A DNA stretch of 64,000 bases from an uncultured Prevotella sp. Its GTDB lineage: Bacteria; Bacteroidota; Bacteroidia; Bacteroidales; Bacteroidaceae. Shown piece by piece: positions 1 through 9,709 of the stretch; within the stretch, counting starts at the first letter, position 1; every line of letters starts with the position of its first letter. The notes under the pieces were generated by a model that was given only the letters and a program-made list of their open reading frames with translations, was not told the DNA's origin and did not search any database. The position numbers were made by a program, and so were the translations under genes. The stretch lies in assembly GCA_900315835.1 (NCBI GenBank), contig ONAR01000004.1, forward strand, positions 18,434 to 82,433. Reading direction: 5' to 3'.

Positions 1-158
1 TGCATGAGCGTGTGCAGGGCCGCTTTCAGGCTGGCACCCTTGAGGCCTTTTAGCGATGAGGCGTAGTTGGCCAGCTGCTGGCGTGTGATGGCACTGGACT
101 GGCAGAGTGGCAGCAGAGTGACTGCGGCAACAAAGAACAAACGGTAAAGGAGTTTCAT
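1..158 (-). CDS. Secreted endonuclease I family protein (N-terminal part)
   Basis: Only the first ~52 codons are inside the window; the gene runs off the left edge. The start is the ATG at 158-156. The protein opens with Met-Lys, a hydrophobic stretch and a small-residue cleavage region, a classic Sec signal peptide. It is followed by a segment reading YASSLKGLKGASLKAALHTL. This matches my memory of the N-terminus of Bacteroidetes secreted endonuclease I proteins (pattern Y-x-S-x-x-G-x-x-G-x-x-L-K-x-A-L-H). Those enzymes are extracellular nonspecific nucleases. No catalytic residues are visible in the part present, so the family call rests on one short segment. The tyrS operon ends downstream on the same strand. 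Confidence 0.5.
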   Translation of the reverse strand, partial: MKLLYRLFFVAAVTLLPLCQSSAITRQQLANYASSLKGLKGASLKAALHTLM

Positions 159-218
159 AGTCTTGAAAAATAAATGGTGTGTGATTTAGTTAAACGGTGC
201 GGGGGGAGCAGAAGAAAA

Positions 219-300
219 GTACATAGATTCTATAGTCTCTATAGTCTCTATAGTTTCTATAGTCTCTATAGTCTCTATAGTTTCTATAGACTCTATGTAC
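219..300. repeat. 9-bp tandem array (CTATAGTCT) with inverted ends
   Basis: Seven head-to-tail copies of a 9-bp unit, CTATAGTCT or CTATAGTTT, lie between the tyrS stop and the endonuclease start. The outer edges are inverted repeats, GTACATAGA on the left and TCTATGTAC on the right, and the unit core CTATAG is itself palindromic. The transcribed array could fold into a long hairpin and may act as the tyrS 3' end. The right end joins TACTTCCGTACTA, a motif that recurs at other gene ends in the window. Confidence 0.85.
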
Positions 301-310
301 TTCCGTACTA

Positions 311-1612
311 TTATTTCACAGTGATGAGGTAATAGTTCTTCTTGCCTTTCTGCACGAGCAGGTACTTGCCGTCGATGAGGTCTTCGCTGGTGACAGGCTG
401 GTCGAAGGCGGTGAGCTTCTCCTTGTTGAGGCTGACGCCGTTGCCCTTGGCCATCTTGCGCATCTCACCCTTCGATGGGAAGATGTCGTAGCCCTCGCGG
501 CAGAAGATGTCGATGGCCTTGCCGCCGAGCTCCTCCTTCGGGAGGTCGTAGTGAGGCACATCCTTGAAGACGTCGTTGAGTGTGGCTTCGTCGAGCTGGG
601 CGAGCTGGTCCTTGGTGGCCTTGCCGAAGAGAATGTTGCTGGCGGCGATGGCCATGTCGAGGGCCTCCTTAGAGTGCACCATCGTGGTGACCTCGTCGGC
701 CAGACGGTGCTGCAGGATGCGTCGGCCCGGGTCCTGACGGTGCTCGTCGATGAGGGCGTCGATGGTCTCCTTGTCGAGGTCGGTGAAGATCTTGATGTAG
801 CGCTCGGCGTCGGTGTCGGTCACGTTGAGCCAGAACTGATAGAAGGCGTAAGGCGTGGTGCGGTTGGCGTCGAGCCATACGTTGCCACTCTCGGTCTTGC
901 CGAACTTCTTGCCGTCGGCCTTGGTGATGAGCGGGCAGGTGAGGCAGAAGGCCTCGGCGTCGTTGCCTAAGGTGCGGCGGATGAGCTCGGTGCCGGTGGT
1001 CATGTTGCCCCACTGGTCGTTGCCGCCGAGCTGCAGGCGCACGCCGTGGTGCTGGTAGAGGTAAAGAAAGTCGTAGCCCTGGAGCAGCTGGTAGGTGAAC
1101 TCGGTGAACGACAGGCCGTCGCGCGCCGTTCCGTTGAGGCGCTGCTGCACGCTCTCCTTAGCCATCATGTAGTTGACGGTGATGTGCTTGCCGACATCGC
1201 GTACGAAGTCGAGGAACTTATAGTCCTTCATCCAGTCGTAGTTGTTGACGAGCTCGGCCTTGTTGGGCTCATTGCCGTCGAAGTCGAGGAAGCGAGATAC
1301 CTGCTTCTTGATGGCTTCCTGGTTGTGGTAGAGGGTGTCGCTGTCGAGCAGGTTGCGCTCGAGGCTCTTGCCCGAGGGGTCGCCAATCATGCCCGTGGCG
1401 CCGCCGACGAGCAGGAAGGGCTTGTGGCCGCAGCGCTGCAGGTGACGCAGCATCATGATGCCGCAAAGGTGGCCGATATGGAGTGAATCGGCGGTGGGGT
1501 CGGTGCCGAGGTAGGCAGAGACGAGGTGCTGCTGCAAGTATTCCTCAGTACCTGGCATGATTTGGGCGAGCATGCCGCGCCATTTCAGTTCTTCAACAAA
1601 GTTTTTTGTCAT
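311..1612 (-). CDS. tyrS: Tyrosyl-tRNA synthetase
   Basis: Attaches tyrosine to tRNA-Tyr in the cytoplasm. The frame is open 77 codons further upstream, but that part is low-complexity and overlaps yidD. The start at 1612 (Met-Thr-Lys-Asn-Phe-Val-Glu-Glu-Leu) gives 433 residues, normal for a bacterial class I TyrRS. Visible motifs are the HIGH signature as [10 protein letters not shown] near residues 45-55, the tyrosine-binding region containing [10 protein letters not shown], and the KMSKS equivalent [10 protein letters not shown], followed by a C-terminal S4-like RNA-binding region. It is the last gene of a minus-strand series with metK, DUF4271, hemD, rnpA and yidD, separated from yidD by 89 bases, so it may also have its own promoter. 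Confidence 0.95.
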   Translation of the reverse strand: MTKNFVEELKWRGMLAQIMPGTEEYLQQHLVSAYLGTDPTADSLHIGHLCGIMMLRHLQRCGHKPFLLVGGATGMIGDPSGKSLERNLLDSDTLYHNQEAIKKQVSRFLDFDGNEPNKAELVNNYDWMKDYKFLDFVRDVGKHITVNYMMAKESVQQRLNGTARDGLSFTEFTYQLLQGYDFLYLYQHHGVRLQLGGNDQWGNMTTGTELIRRTLGNDAEAFCLTCPLITKADGKKFGKTESGNVWLDANRTTPYAFYQFWLNVTDTDAERYIKIFTDLDKETIDALIDEHRQDPGRRILQHRLADEVTTMVHSKEALDMAIAASNILFGKATKDQLAQLDEATLNDVFKDVPHYDLPKEELGGKAIDIFCREGYDIFPSKGEMRKMAKGNGVSLNKEKLTAFDQPVTSEDLIDGKYLLVQKGKKNYYLITVK

Positions 1613-1701
1613 CGAATGATTAATGCTATTGGTATTGTTGTTAATCGAATGCTTAGAATAACCGGATGCTTGAGCGAGGGGGATGCTTAAGCGTAGAAGG
1701 C

Positions 1702-1947
1702 TCAGGGTACGGGGTCGTAGCCCGACCCGCCCCAGGGATTGCAGCGCAGGATGCGCCAGATGGCGAGGGCAAGGCCTTTGATGGGGCCGTGCTTGAGGAT
1801 GGCCTGCCGCGCATATTCCGAACACGTCGGGGTGAAGCGGCACGAGGGCGGCGTGTAGGGCGTAATGAACTTCTGATAAAACACGATAGGCAGCACCATC
1901 ACGCGGGCGATGGCGTGCGAGATGAGATGAAGCCAGTGTCTGATCAT
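1702..1947 (-). CDS. yidD: Membrane protein insertion efficiency factor YidD
   Basis: Small 81-residue protein that helps YidC/Sec-dependent membrane protein insertion. It shows the family hallmark [16 protein letters not shown] in the middle and ends with a [13 protein letters not shown] tail, both typical of YidD. An N-terminal amphipathic helix is expected to sit on the inner membrane. The start ATG overlaps the rnpA stop by four bases, so the two are translationally coupled. In most bacteria rnpA-yidD is part of the rpmH-rnpA-yidD-yidC cluster; here it sits behind hemD instead, an arrangement seen in Bacteroidetes. Confidence 0.95.
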   Translation of the reverse strand: MIRHWLHLISHAIARVMVLPIVFYQKFITPYTPPSCRFTPTCSEYARQAILKHGPIKGLALAIWRILRCNPWGGSGYDPVP

Positions 1948-2351
1948 AGTGTGCCTCCTTTGCTTATGCGTTCGCGCAGTCGGGTGAGCAGGGCGACGAC
2001 GGCGCGGCTGACGTCAGCACTGTCGTGCAGCTGGTTGTCGAGCCAGATGAAGGCCAGCACCATCGGTTGGAAGCCCTCGGGCAGCTTATTGCGCCGATAG
2101 GCCTCTCTCACCTGCCGCTTGACGCGGTTACGCTTGTTGGCCCTTCTGAAACAGCGCTTCGGTACGCTGATGAGCATCTGACTGACCGTGCCTTCCGGTG
2201 TAGGCATATAGATGAGGCGCAGGGGAAAGGCTGTCATCGACTTGCTGTGACCGCCGTTGAACAGGTCGTTGATGAGCTTCTTGCTGTGCAGCCGCTCGGC
2301 TTTCGGCAGTGTACAGCGTCGGCGTGCTATGGTAGCGCAGCCATCAGTCAT
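1944..2351 (-). CDS. rnpA: Ribonuclease P protein component
   Basis: Protein subunit of RNase P, which trims the 5' leaders of tRNA precursors together with the RnpB RNA. At 135 residues it is the normal size. The RNR signature is clear as [16 protein letters not shown] around residues 70-85, preceded by the substrate-binding strand region [10 protein letters not shown]. Its 5' end overlaps the hemD 3' end by eight bases and its 3' end overlaps yidD by four, so hemD, rnpA and yidD form a tightly coupled unit. The N-terminal residues before [11 protein letters not shown] could be shorter if a downstream start is used, but no better candidate is visible. Confidence 0.93.
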   Translation of the reverse strand: MTDGCATIARRRCTLPKAERLHSKKLINDLFNGGHSKSMTAFPLRLIYMPTPEGTVSQMLISVPKRCFRRANKRNRVKRQVREAYRRNKLPEGFQPMVLAFIWLDNQLHDSADVSRAVVALLTRLRERISKGGTL

Positions 2352-3108
2352 TGTCTTGCTTGCCGTTTTCCTTTTGCAGATAAGCCTTCAGTGCGCTTAT
2401 CATCGATGGATATTCCTTGGTGCCGGCCATGAGGTCAACACTGAGGTTGGCGTTCTCAATAGCCTTGGCCGTAGCAGGACCGAAGGCGCCAAGCTTCACC
2501 TGCCCCTTCTTCATGTCGGGGAAGGCCTGGGTGAGATATCTCACGCCGGTCGGGGTGGAGAAAATCAGCATATCGTAGTCGAAGTGCTGGATTTCTTCGT
2601 CGGTAAAGGGGTCGCTGAGGGTGCGGTACATCACGCACTCGGTGTGGTGCAGGCCTTTGGCGTCGAGCTGATGCTTGATATCGTCGTTGTGAACGCTGCT
2701 CATCGGCACGAGGTACTTCTCGGTCTTATGCTTCACCATCACGGGGATGAGGTCATCAATCTTGCCGGTCGTACCGAAGAAAACCTTGCGCTTGCGGTAC
2801 TGCACGTATTTTTGGATATAAAGCGAGATGGTCTCGGTAACGCAGAAATACTTCATATCCTCGGGGATGACGAGGCGGAGCTCCTTGGCCAGCTGGAAGA
2901 AGAAGTCGATGGCGTGGCGTGATGTGAATACGATGGCGGTATGAGAGAGGATGCTCACTTTCTCTGCACGGAATTCCTTGGCGGTGAGCCCTTCAACCTT
3001 GATGAACGGGCGGAATACAAGCTCCACCCCATACTCCTTGGCCAGTTCGTAATAAGGCGAATTGTCGTTGGAGGGTTTCGGCTGGGAAATCAGTATCTTC
3101 CTAATCAT
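2344..3108 (-). CDS. hemD: Uroporphyrinogen-III synthase
   Basis: Predicted to close the linear tetrapyrrole hydroxymethylbilane into uroporphyrinogen III, the branch point to haem, sirohaem and corrins. The 254-residue length and two-lobed pattern fit HemD. N-terminal ILISQPKPSNDNSPYYELAK resembles the 'KILITRP' opening of the family, and the mid-protein stretch IVFTSRHAIDFFF plus the C-terminal IFSTPTGVRYL and LGAFGPATAKAIE are the usual HemD anchor segments. The family is weakly conserved, so recognition rests on these plus context: in Bacteroidetes hemD commonly neighbours a DUF4271 gene and rnpA, exactly as here. The gap to DUF4271 is nine bases. Confidence 0.88.
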   Translation of the reverse strand: MIRKILISQPKPSNDNSPYYELAKEYGVELVFRPFIKVEGLTAKEFRAEKVSILSHTAIVFTSRHAIDFFFQLAKELRLVIPEDMKYFCVTETISLYIQKYVQYRKRKVFFGTTGKIDDLIPVMVKHKTEKYLVPMSSVHNDDIKHQLDAKGLHHTECVMYRTLSDPFTDEEIQHFDYDMLIFSTPTGVRYLTQAFPDMKKGQVKLGAFGPATAKAIENANLSVDLMAGTKEYPSMISALKAYLQKENGKQDND

Positions 3109-3117
3109 CTTTTTGTC

Positions 3118-4143
3118 CTAAAAAATTTGCTTAATATAGTTGTCCGTCATGGCCAGGACACCCATCAGGATACCTAACGGCATGATTTCGAGTGCACAAA
3201 AGTACAAAAAACTTTGCACAATGGAAACGGTTCGCTTAAAAAAGATGATGTAGGCCTTGTAAAAGGATAATAATTTGGCTAAAATGACAACTATAAAGGC
3301 GTAAATGGCTGTCTCTGTGATGGGCAGACCGAAATAGGAGAGCAGAAGTACGGCGGGGAAGAAGAGGATGCCTTCGGTGCAGATGAGGAAGAGGTAAGAC
3401 TTCATCCATTGTTCATTTTTTTTCTTATCAAAGAACACCCAGTTGACGACTTGATAGAGCAGGGCCTTGAGCAGGAGATAGGCCGCGATCTCACCCGTGA
3501 AGAGGCCGATGATCTGATAATGGGCAATGGCAAACGACTCGCCGCCGCGCGATTGCGAGAAGAAAAAGACGATGATGGCGGCCAAGAGGCAGGTCTGCGC
3601 CACGAGGAAGAACTGGAAGCGCATTTCGCCGCTGGTCTCGGTGATGACGGTGGTGCCTTCGCGCTGCACGCGGAAGAAGCTCTTGAGCTGGCGCTGAAGG
3701 AAGTTGCCCGAGGCCGAGATGGCGACGGCGGCGAAGATGAAGCAGGCCAGCAGAATTGACGTGATGAGGCTGTCGCCGGCAATGGTATAGGGTACGGGGT
3801 CGCCGGCCACGCCATGACGGTAGGAGACACGCTCGGGGCGGTAGATGGAGTCGGGCTGCACGAGCGAATGGCTATAGTACATGGGGTGGCTGACGAAGTC
3901 GCCGGCCTTCGGGTCGGCCTTCGTCGTCGGCGTGCGCAGCGGGTTGGGTCGCGCGGCCCAGTCGATGTCCTGGTACTTATAGTTGGCGCGCAGGGCCGAG
4001 TCCTGCTGCCAGGGTGTAGCCGTCGCGGGCAGCGTGCGAAGTATCTGCTCCGGCGTATGGAAAACGCCATGGCGGACGTGAGCCGCCGGGGTGGCGGTCA
4101 CGTCGGTCGTGGCATTGGTGAGTGTGTCTGCTTGTTGCATCAT
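3118..4143 (-). CDS. DUF4271 multi-pass membrane protein
   Basis: 341-residue protein with a long polar N-terminal region (about residues 1-120, proline/threonine rich) and then six or seven hydrophobic segments, including LITSILLACFIFAAVAI, LLAAIIVFFF, IAAYLLLKALLY and AIYAFIVVILAKLL. This is the organisation of the Bacteroidetes-specific DUF4271 family, of unknown function, which is found directly upstream of hemD in many genomes. Expected in the inner membrane. It lies 13 bases after metK and 9 bases before hemD, inside one transcription unit. No catalytic motif is visible. Confidence 0.85.
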   Translation of the reverse strand: MMQQADTLTNATTDVTATPAAHVRHGVFHTPEQILRTLPATATPWQQDSALRANYKYQDIDWAARPNPLRTPTTKADPKAGDFVSHPMYYSHSLVQPDSIYRPERVSYRHGVAGDPVPYTIAGDSLITSILLACFIFAAVAISASGNFLQRQLKSFFRVQREGTTVITETSGEMRFQFFLVAQTCLLAAIIVFFFSQSRGGESFAIAHYQIIGLFTGEIAAYLLLKALLYQVVNWVFFDKKKNEQWMKSYLFLICTEGILFFPAVLLLSYFGLPITETAIYAFIVVILAKLLSFYKAYIIFFKRTVSIVQSFLYFCALEIMPLGILMGVLAMTDNYIKQIF

Positions 4144-4156
4144 GTGCGTAATGAAA

Positions 4157-5446
<1,290 letters not shown>

Positions 5447-5510
5447 TGTTACTTTGTTTTTAAAGCGTGGAACAACGCAAGTAACCGTAAAATCTGAGGG
5501 GGAGGATTTT

Positions 5511-5562
5511 GCGATTTTAGCATTTTTTAATGTGGTTGCAAGCAGCCAAATTCTTCCACAAG
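5511..5562 (-). promoter_or_regulatory. Candidate SAM-II-type riboswitch in the metK leader
   Basis: Read on the minus strand, the leader shows a five-base stem (TGTGG at 5560-5556 with CCACA at 5535-5531) enclosing a 20-nt loop. The loop contains TTTGGC (5550-5545) and TTGCAA (5541-5536). An A-rich tail follows and ends in GCTAAAA (5521-5515). TTTGGC can pair with GCTAAA across the stem, forming an H-type pseudoknot. The known SAM-II aptamer has the same order: stem strand, a loop with GAUUU and UUGCAA, second stem strand, an A-rich stretch and GCUAAAA. The element starts about 20 nt after the predicted transcription start and lies in front of metK. Family assignment is by eye only. Confidence 0.6.
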
Positions 5563-5589
5563 TGAATAAATGTATTTAGAATGCGGGTG

Positions 5590-5597
5590 CAAAGTTA
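5590..5597 (-). promoter_or_regulatory. Promoter -7 element of the metK operon
   Basis: Minus-strand TAACTTTG (followed by C) fits the Bacteroidetes sigma-ABfr -7 consensus TAnnTTTG. Transcription would start near 5583, giving a ~137-nt leader before metK. Confidence 0.6.
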
Positions 5598-5707
5598 CGC
5601 CTTTTCTATGAAAGTACCAAGTAAAAGAAGGAAAATCGTTGTTTGGAGTAAAGGGTACGGTGAGCGGCAGCGACATAGCAACAGCGTACATTGCGCCGAC
5701 AGAGACA

Positions 5708-5746
5708 AAAGAAAGGGGGCCGGCGAACGACCGACCCCCTTCTTAA
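5708..5746 (-). terminator. Rho-independent terminator of the M16 peptidase gene
   Basis: Seventeen bases past the stop, the minus strand reads AAGAAGGGGGTCGGTC, a short loop, then GCCGGCCCCCTTTCTT. This is a GC-rich stem of about 15 pairs followed by a T-rich tail. Confidence 0.75.
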
Positions 5747-5763
5747 AGTGTTATCGTGAGCTG

Positions 5764-8586
5764 TTATTTATCTTGCGGCAGCATGACCACACTCACCTTG
5801 TTGGCCGATGCGAGGAACTCCTTGACAAAGGCGCTGATCTTCTCAGGTGTCTGACTCTTGACCAGCTGTAAGTATTGGCTATCGTCGTCTCTGCCAAAGA
5901 TATAGTTAGTCCAGACGATGTCCTGCCAGTAGCCGTTGGTCTTGACTGCGCTCTCATGGCTCTTGAGCATGGCTTTCTGCACCTTCTCAAGCATCTCCTT
6001 GTCGCAGGTGACGCCGAGCGAGTCCATCTGCTCGTTCATAATCTTGATGGCGATGTCCTTCTTCTCAGGCTTCATGGGGCAGTAGGCAATGAGCTGACCG
6101 ATGTGGTAACCGTCGTCGGCTGTCGAGAACCTGCCTTGTGCGCCGCAGGTGTAGGCAGCGCTGGCCTCCTCGCGGATCTTCTTCAAATAGATCATCGACA
6201 TAATCTGACCGGCGATGTTGGCTTGGAGGGCATGCTCCTGACTCCACGGCATCTTGGTGTTGAGCCAAATGACGTAAGAGTTGGCCTTCGGAGTTTCCAT
6301 CTTACGGGTGAACACCTTATCGACATTGTCACTGGTGGTGCGGGTTACGCGCTCAGAAGGAGTGTTCTTACCCTTTGAGGGCAGAGCGCCGAGATACTGG
6401 CAGATGAGCGGGCGGATGGTGGAATCGTTGTAGTTACCGATAATCTCAAACACCCAACCGTTGGCGTTTGCGGTGCGCTCCTTGGCCATCTGCAGGATGC
6501 GGTCGTAGCTGATTGACTTCAGGTCGTCCATCAGCAGCGGCTTTACACGCCACTGACCCGGATAGAGGGCATTGGTGAGCGTATCGCCCAGTGCGGTCTC
6601 AGGACTGAGGGCGCGGTTCTTGAGCGTCAGCTCATACTGCTGCATGAGGTTGTTGAACGCATCGTTATCCTTGCGGATATTCGTGAAATAGAGGTAGGTG
6701 AGCTGCAGCATCGTCTCCACATCCTTCGGCGTGGAGCTGCCGCCGATTGACATACGGCGCTCGTCCATGGTGAGTTTAGCGTTGGCAATCTTACCTGCGA
6801 GTGCCTTGCCGAGCTCAATCGATGAGAAGTCACCCAGACCGCTGTTGTCGATGACATCGTCGAAGACGTTGAGGTTAGCGGCGTCGCTCTGGCCATAAAC
6901 CGATGAGCCCTGACCGCCAGTGCCGCTCATCGACACCTGGTCTTTCTTGTAGTCGGTCTTCTTCAGCAGCACGGTGACACCGTTGGAAAGCTTCAGGATG
7001 TTGTAGCCGAACTGCTTGCTCTTCGTCTCTTTCTTAATCTTGCCGGCCTTGGGCAGCTGCTTGATGAGCGGCTCCTGCTTCACGTTGTCCACGTAGGGCT
7101 TCACCTCAGCGGTGCGTGCCTCATGCACGGCTTGCAGCAGCTGGTCCTCAGTGGGATACATGGCGCCGTCTTTCTCATTGTTGAAACTGATGATCACGAG
7201 GTTGGTGTCGCTCTTGGAAAGCAGCTCGGGCAGTACGCTGTTGACGGCCTCCAGCGGAATCATCGGAATCACCTGCTTCATCATCTGATAGGTGTTCTCC
7301 AGGCTGGGCATAGGCTCATTGCTGAGGAAGTAGTCGAGTGCCTGACCATAGAACTGGCTGTTGGGGCGCTTGTCGCGAGCCTCCCAGGCCTTGTCGAGGC
7401 CAGAGAGCTGGTTCTGCTTGAAGCGGTCGTATTCGGTTGCGGTGAAGCCGTATTGGGCAGCCTGCTTCACAACGAGGTAGGCGGCCTTGAGGGCATCGGC
7501 CGACAGCCCCATATTTTTCGGTAATACGCTGATGCCGAAGGCGTCCTTCGTCTTAGAGAGCAGGTAGTTGTCGTCAGAGGCATCGGCATTCACAAACGGG
7601 CAGTCGGCCTTCTGTGCAGCCTCGGCGAAGCGGGTGCCGAGCATCGAGATGGCGGCGTCCTTCACGTAGTTGGTCATCAAATAAGAGAAGCGCTGCTTCA
7701 GGCTGTCGGGATAGACGTCGTGCTTCATCATCAGCATCACGACCGACTGCTGGAACTCCTTATCCTTGTCGATGACGACGATGGGCTTGTCGTTGTCGGG
7801 TACGGGCTCATCCACGAGCGGGGCCTCATTGGCCGGGTTCTTGATGTCGCCGAAGAGGCGTTTGATCTCAGCTTCAGTCTTGTCCACGTCAACGTCGCCG
7901 ATGACGATGATGCCCTGGTGGCTGGGATGATACCATTTGTGGTAGTAATCGACGAGCTCCTTACGCTTGAAGTTGTCGACGACCGACATCAGACCAATAG
8001 GGTAGCGGCGGCCGTACTTCGAACCTGGATAAAGCTTCTCAAGGTTGCGCTCGAGCATACGGCTGTTGGGCGATGTGCGCAGACGCCACTCCTCGTGGAT
8101 GACGCCACGCTCCTTGTCGATCTCGTCCTGCTCCAGCGAGAGGCCGCACGACCAGTCGCGCAGGATGAGCAGACAGGAGTCGAGGGCCGACTGGCTCTGT
8201 GTGGGAACATTATCAATGTTGTACACCGTCTGGTCAATAGAGGTGTAAGCATTGAGGTCGGCACCGAACTGGATGCCATGAGCGCGGCACCATTCAATGA
8301 GGTCGTTGCCTTTGAAGTGCTCGCTGCCGTTGAAGGCCATGTGCTCAAGGAAGTGGGCCAGTCCGCGTTGGTCCTCATTCTCCTGAATGGAACCCACTTT
8401 CTGGGCAATGTAGAAGTTGGCACGGTGCTCGGGCCAGTTGTTGTGGCGGATGAAATAGGTGAGGCCGTTGGGCAGCTTACCTATTCTGAATGCGGTGTCC
8501 ACAGGAACCGGCGGGTCCATCTGGGCGAATACCGATGTAGCGCAAAGCAGCATCAGCAGGCTCAAGAATAAGTTTCTTACTTTCAT
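5764..8586 (-). CDS. Secreted M16 family zinc peptidase (insulinase-like)
   Basis: Full-length two-half M16 metallopeptidase of 940 residues with a Sec signal peptide (hydrophobic segment at residues 5-20, Ala-Gln cleavage region), so periplasmic or exported. The inverted zinc motif HxxEH is HFLEH at residues 78-82, with the third ligand expected in the EQDEIDKERGVIHEEW segment ~70 residues later. The second half repeats the fold without the motif, as in pitrilysin-like enzymes. It ends with a clear terminator and lies 97 bases downstream of the GT2 gene on the same strand. A truncated paralogue of its C-terminal part occurs at 31.4-32.2 kb. The substrate cannot be predicted from sequence. 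Confidence 0.93.
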   Translation of the reverse strand: MKVRNLFLSLLMLLCATSVFAQMDPPVPVDTAFRIGKLPNGLTYFIRHNNWPEHRANFYIAQKVGSIQENEDQRGLAHFLEHMAFNGSEHFKGNDLIEWCRAHGIQFGADLNAYTSIDQTVYNIDNVPTQSQSALDSCLLILRDWSCGLSLEQDEIDKERGVIHEEWRLRTSPNSRMLERNLEKLYPGSKYGRRYPIGLMSVVDNFKRKELVDYYHKWYHPSHQGIIVIGDVDVDKTEAEIKRLFGDIKNPANEAPLVDEPVPDNDKPIVVIDKDKEFQQSVVMLMMKHDVYPDSLKQRFSYLMTNYVKDAAISMLGTRFAEAAQKADCPFVNADASDDNYLLSKTKDAFGISVLPKNMGLSADALKAAYLVVKQAAQYGFTATEYDRFKQNQLSGLDKAWEARDKRPNSQFYGQALDYFLSNEPMPSLENTYQMMKQVIPMIPLEAVNSVLPELLSKSDTNLVIISFNNEKDGAMYPTEDQLLQAVHEARTAEVKPYVDNVKQEPLIKQLPKAGKIKKETKSKQFGYNILKLSNGVTVLLKKTDYKKDQVSMSGTGGQGSSVYGQSDAANLNVFDDVIDNSGLGDFSSIELGKALAGKIANAKLTMDERRMSIGGSSTPKDVETMLQLTYLYFTNIRKDNDAFNNLMQQYELTLKNRALSPETALGDTLTNALYPGQWRVKPLLMDDLKSISYDRILQMAKERTANANGWVFEIIGNYNDSTIRPLICQYLGALPSKGKNTPSERVTRTTSDNVDKVFTRKMETPKANSYVIWLNTKMPWSQEHALQANIAGQIMSMIYLKKIREEASAAYTCGAQGRFSTADDGYHIGQLIAYCPMKPEKKDIAIKIMNEQMDSLGVTCDKEMLEKVQKAMLKSHESAVKTNGYWQDIVWTNYIFGRDDDSQYLQLVKSQTPEKISAFVKEFLASANKVSVVMLPQDK

Positions 8587-8683
8587 AAGTTGTTTATTGA
8601 TTAGAATATATAGTTTTGTTGCTCAATTGATACACATCTGCAAATATCGGCATTTTTCTGCTAAACACCAAGCAGTTGGGCAA

Positions 8684-9709
8684 TTATCTTATGCAATTTG
8701 CATTATATGGCTCCTTTTTAAAGATATTGTAATAGAAACAGTCTCTCAAGATGAAATAGCCTTCTTCCTGCAATCGGAAGAGCAGCCAATGGCGATGGAG
8801 GGGCCTATAGCCGAACTTGCGCCTGAGATGGGGGCTTAATCGCTGTGGCTCAATGCGCTGCCAGCAGTCGCGGATGACGCCGAGCCCGTAGCGGTTGTCG
8901 GCTTTGCTGAGTTGGCGCCGGTGGAGAAAATAGAACTGATAGAGGCCAACGACGTTGAGCCACATCTCGTTTTCCCAGCGGTTGAGCACGTCGTCGCCCA
9001 CGTTGAGGGCGATGAGCTGCCGCTTCATGCTGCGGTTGGCCAAGAGCAGGTTATAGCGCGAGCGGTTGATGGCGGCCGAAGTGGAGCCGGGGTGCTGGTA
9101 ATAGAAATAGCGCCCCTCGCAGCATCTCACCTCGCGCGAGGCCAGATAGTGCAGTCGTGTGGTGTTGTCGTCGCTGAACGAGCGGCAACTTTCGTCGTAG
9201 GGATAACGCTTGTGGATGGCGGTGCGCACGGCGTAGACGCCGTGGATGGTCCAGTCGAGGCTGTCGATGAAGGCCTCCTTGCCGCACTTCACGGTGAAGG
9301 GCTTCATGGGATAGAAGTGGTCGCGCGAGGCGTCGGCATAGCGCAGGCGCACGGTGAACAGCACGCTGTCGGTCAGCGGATGGGCCTCAAACACCGCGGC
9401 CGCACTGCTGAGGGCATCGGGTGCAAAGGCGTCGTCGCTGTCGAGAAAGGTGGTGTATTGCCCCGTAGCCAGCGCGAGTCCGATGTTGCGGGCGTGGGCC
9501 TGACCGCGGTTCTCGTCGAGATGGCGGATGATGAAGCGCCGGTCGCGCTCGGCGTAGCGGCTGAGGATGGCCCAGGAACCGTCGGTTGAGGCGTCGTCGA
9601 TGCAGATGGCCTCGAAGTCGGTCAGCGTCTGGGCACGCAGCGAGTCGAGGCAGCGTGGCAGCGTGGCGGCAGCGTTGTAGACGGCGACCAGGACGCTGAA
9701 CTTAGCCAT
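8684..9709 (-). CDS. Family 2 glycosyltransferase
   Basis: 341-residue GT-A-fold glycosyltransferase. The N-terminus carries the GT2 pattern FSVLVAVYNAAATLPRCLDS, then ICIDDASTDGS (nucleotide-sugar Asp) and the metal-binding DxD as TTFLDSDDAF near residues 90-100. No membrane segment is evident, so it probably works at the inner face of the inner membrane on lipid-linked glycans. The start overlaps the 3' end of the flippase gene by eight bases. Pairing with a Wzx-like flippase suggests a role in surface polysaccharide or O-antigen assembly; donor and acceptor are unknown. Confidence 0.9.
   Translation of the reverse strand: MAKFSVLVAVYNAAATLPRCLDSLRAQTLTDFEAICIDDASTDGSWAILSRYAERDRRFIIRHLDENRGQAHARNIGLALATGQYTTFLDSDDAFAPDALSSAAAVFEAHPLTDSVLFTVRLRYADASRDHFYPMKPFTVKCGKEAFIDSLDWTIHGVYAVRTAIHKRYPYDESCRSFSDDNTTRLHYLASREVRCCEGRYFYYQHPGSTSAAINRSRYNLLLANRSMKRQLIALNVGDDVLNRWENEMWLNVVGLYQFYFLHRRQLSKADNRYGLGVIRDCWQRIEPQRLSPHLRRKFGYRPLHRHWLLFRLQEEGYFILRDCFYYNIFKKEPYNANCIR

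Larger units (their letters stand above)
5447..5763. other. Gene-free region between metK and the M16 peptidase gene
   Basis: 317 bases without a supportable gene. It contains the metK promoter and SAM-II-like leader (right-to-left) and the terminator of the M16 peptidase gene arriving from the other direction is at its far edge. Nothing else convincing was seen between about 5600 and 5705. Confidence 0.6.

Noticed and set aside
219-300. CRISPR-like array
   Set aside because: The repeat unit is only 9 bp with no spacers, and no cas gene is near.
1613-1843. N-terminal extension of tyrS
   Set aside because: The extra 77 codons overlap yidD, are compositionally unlike protein and the family start at 1612 gives the normal length.
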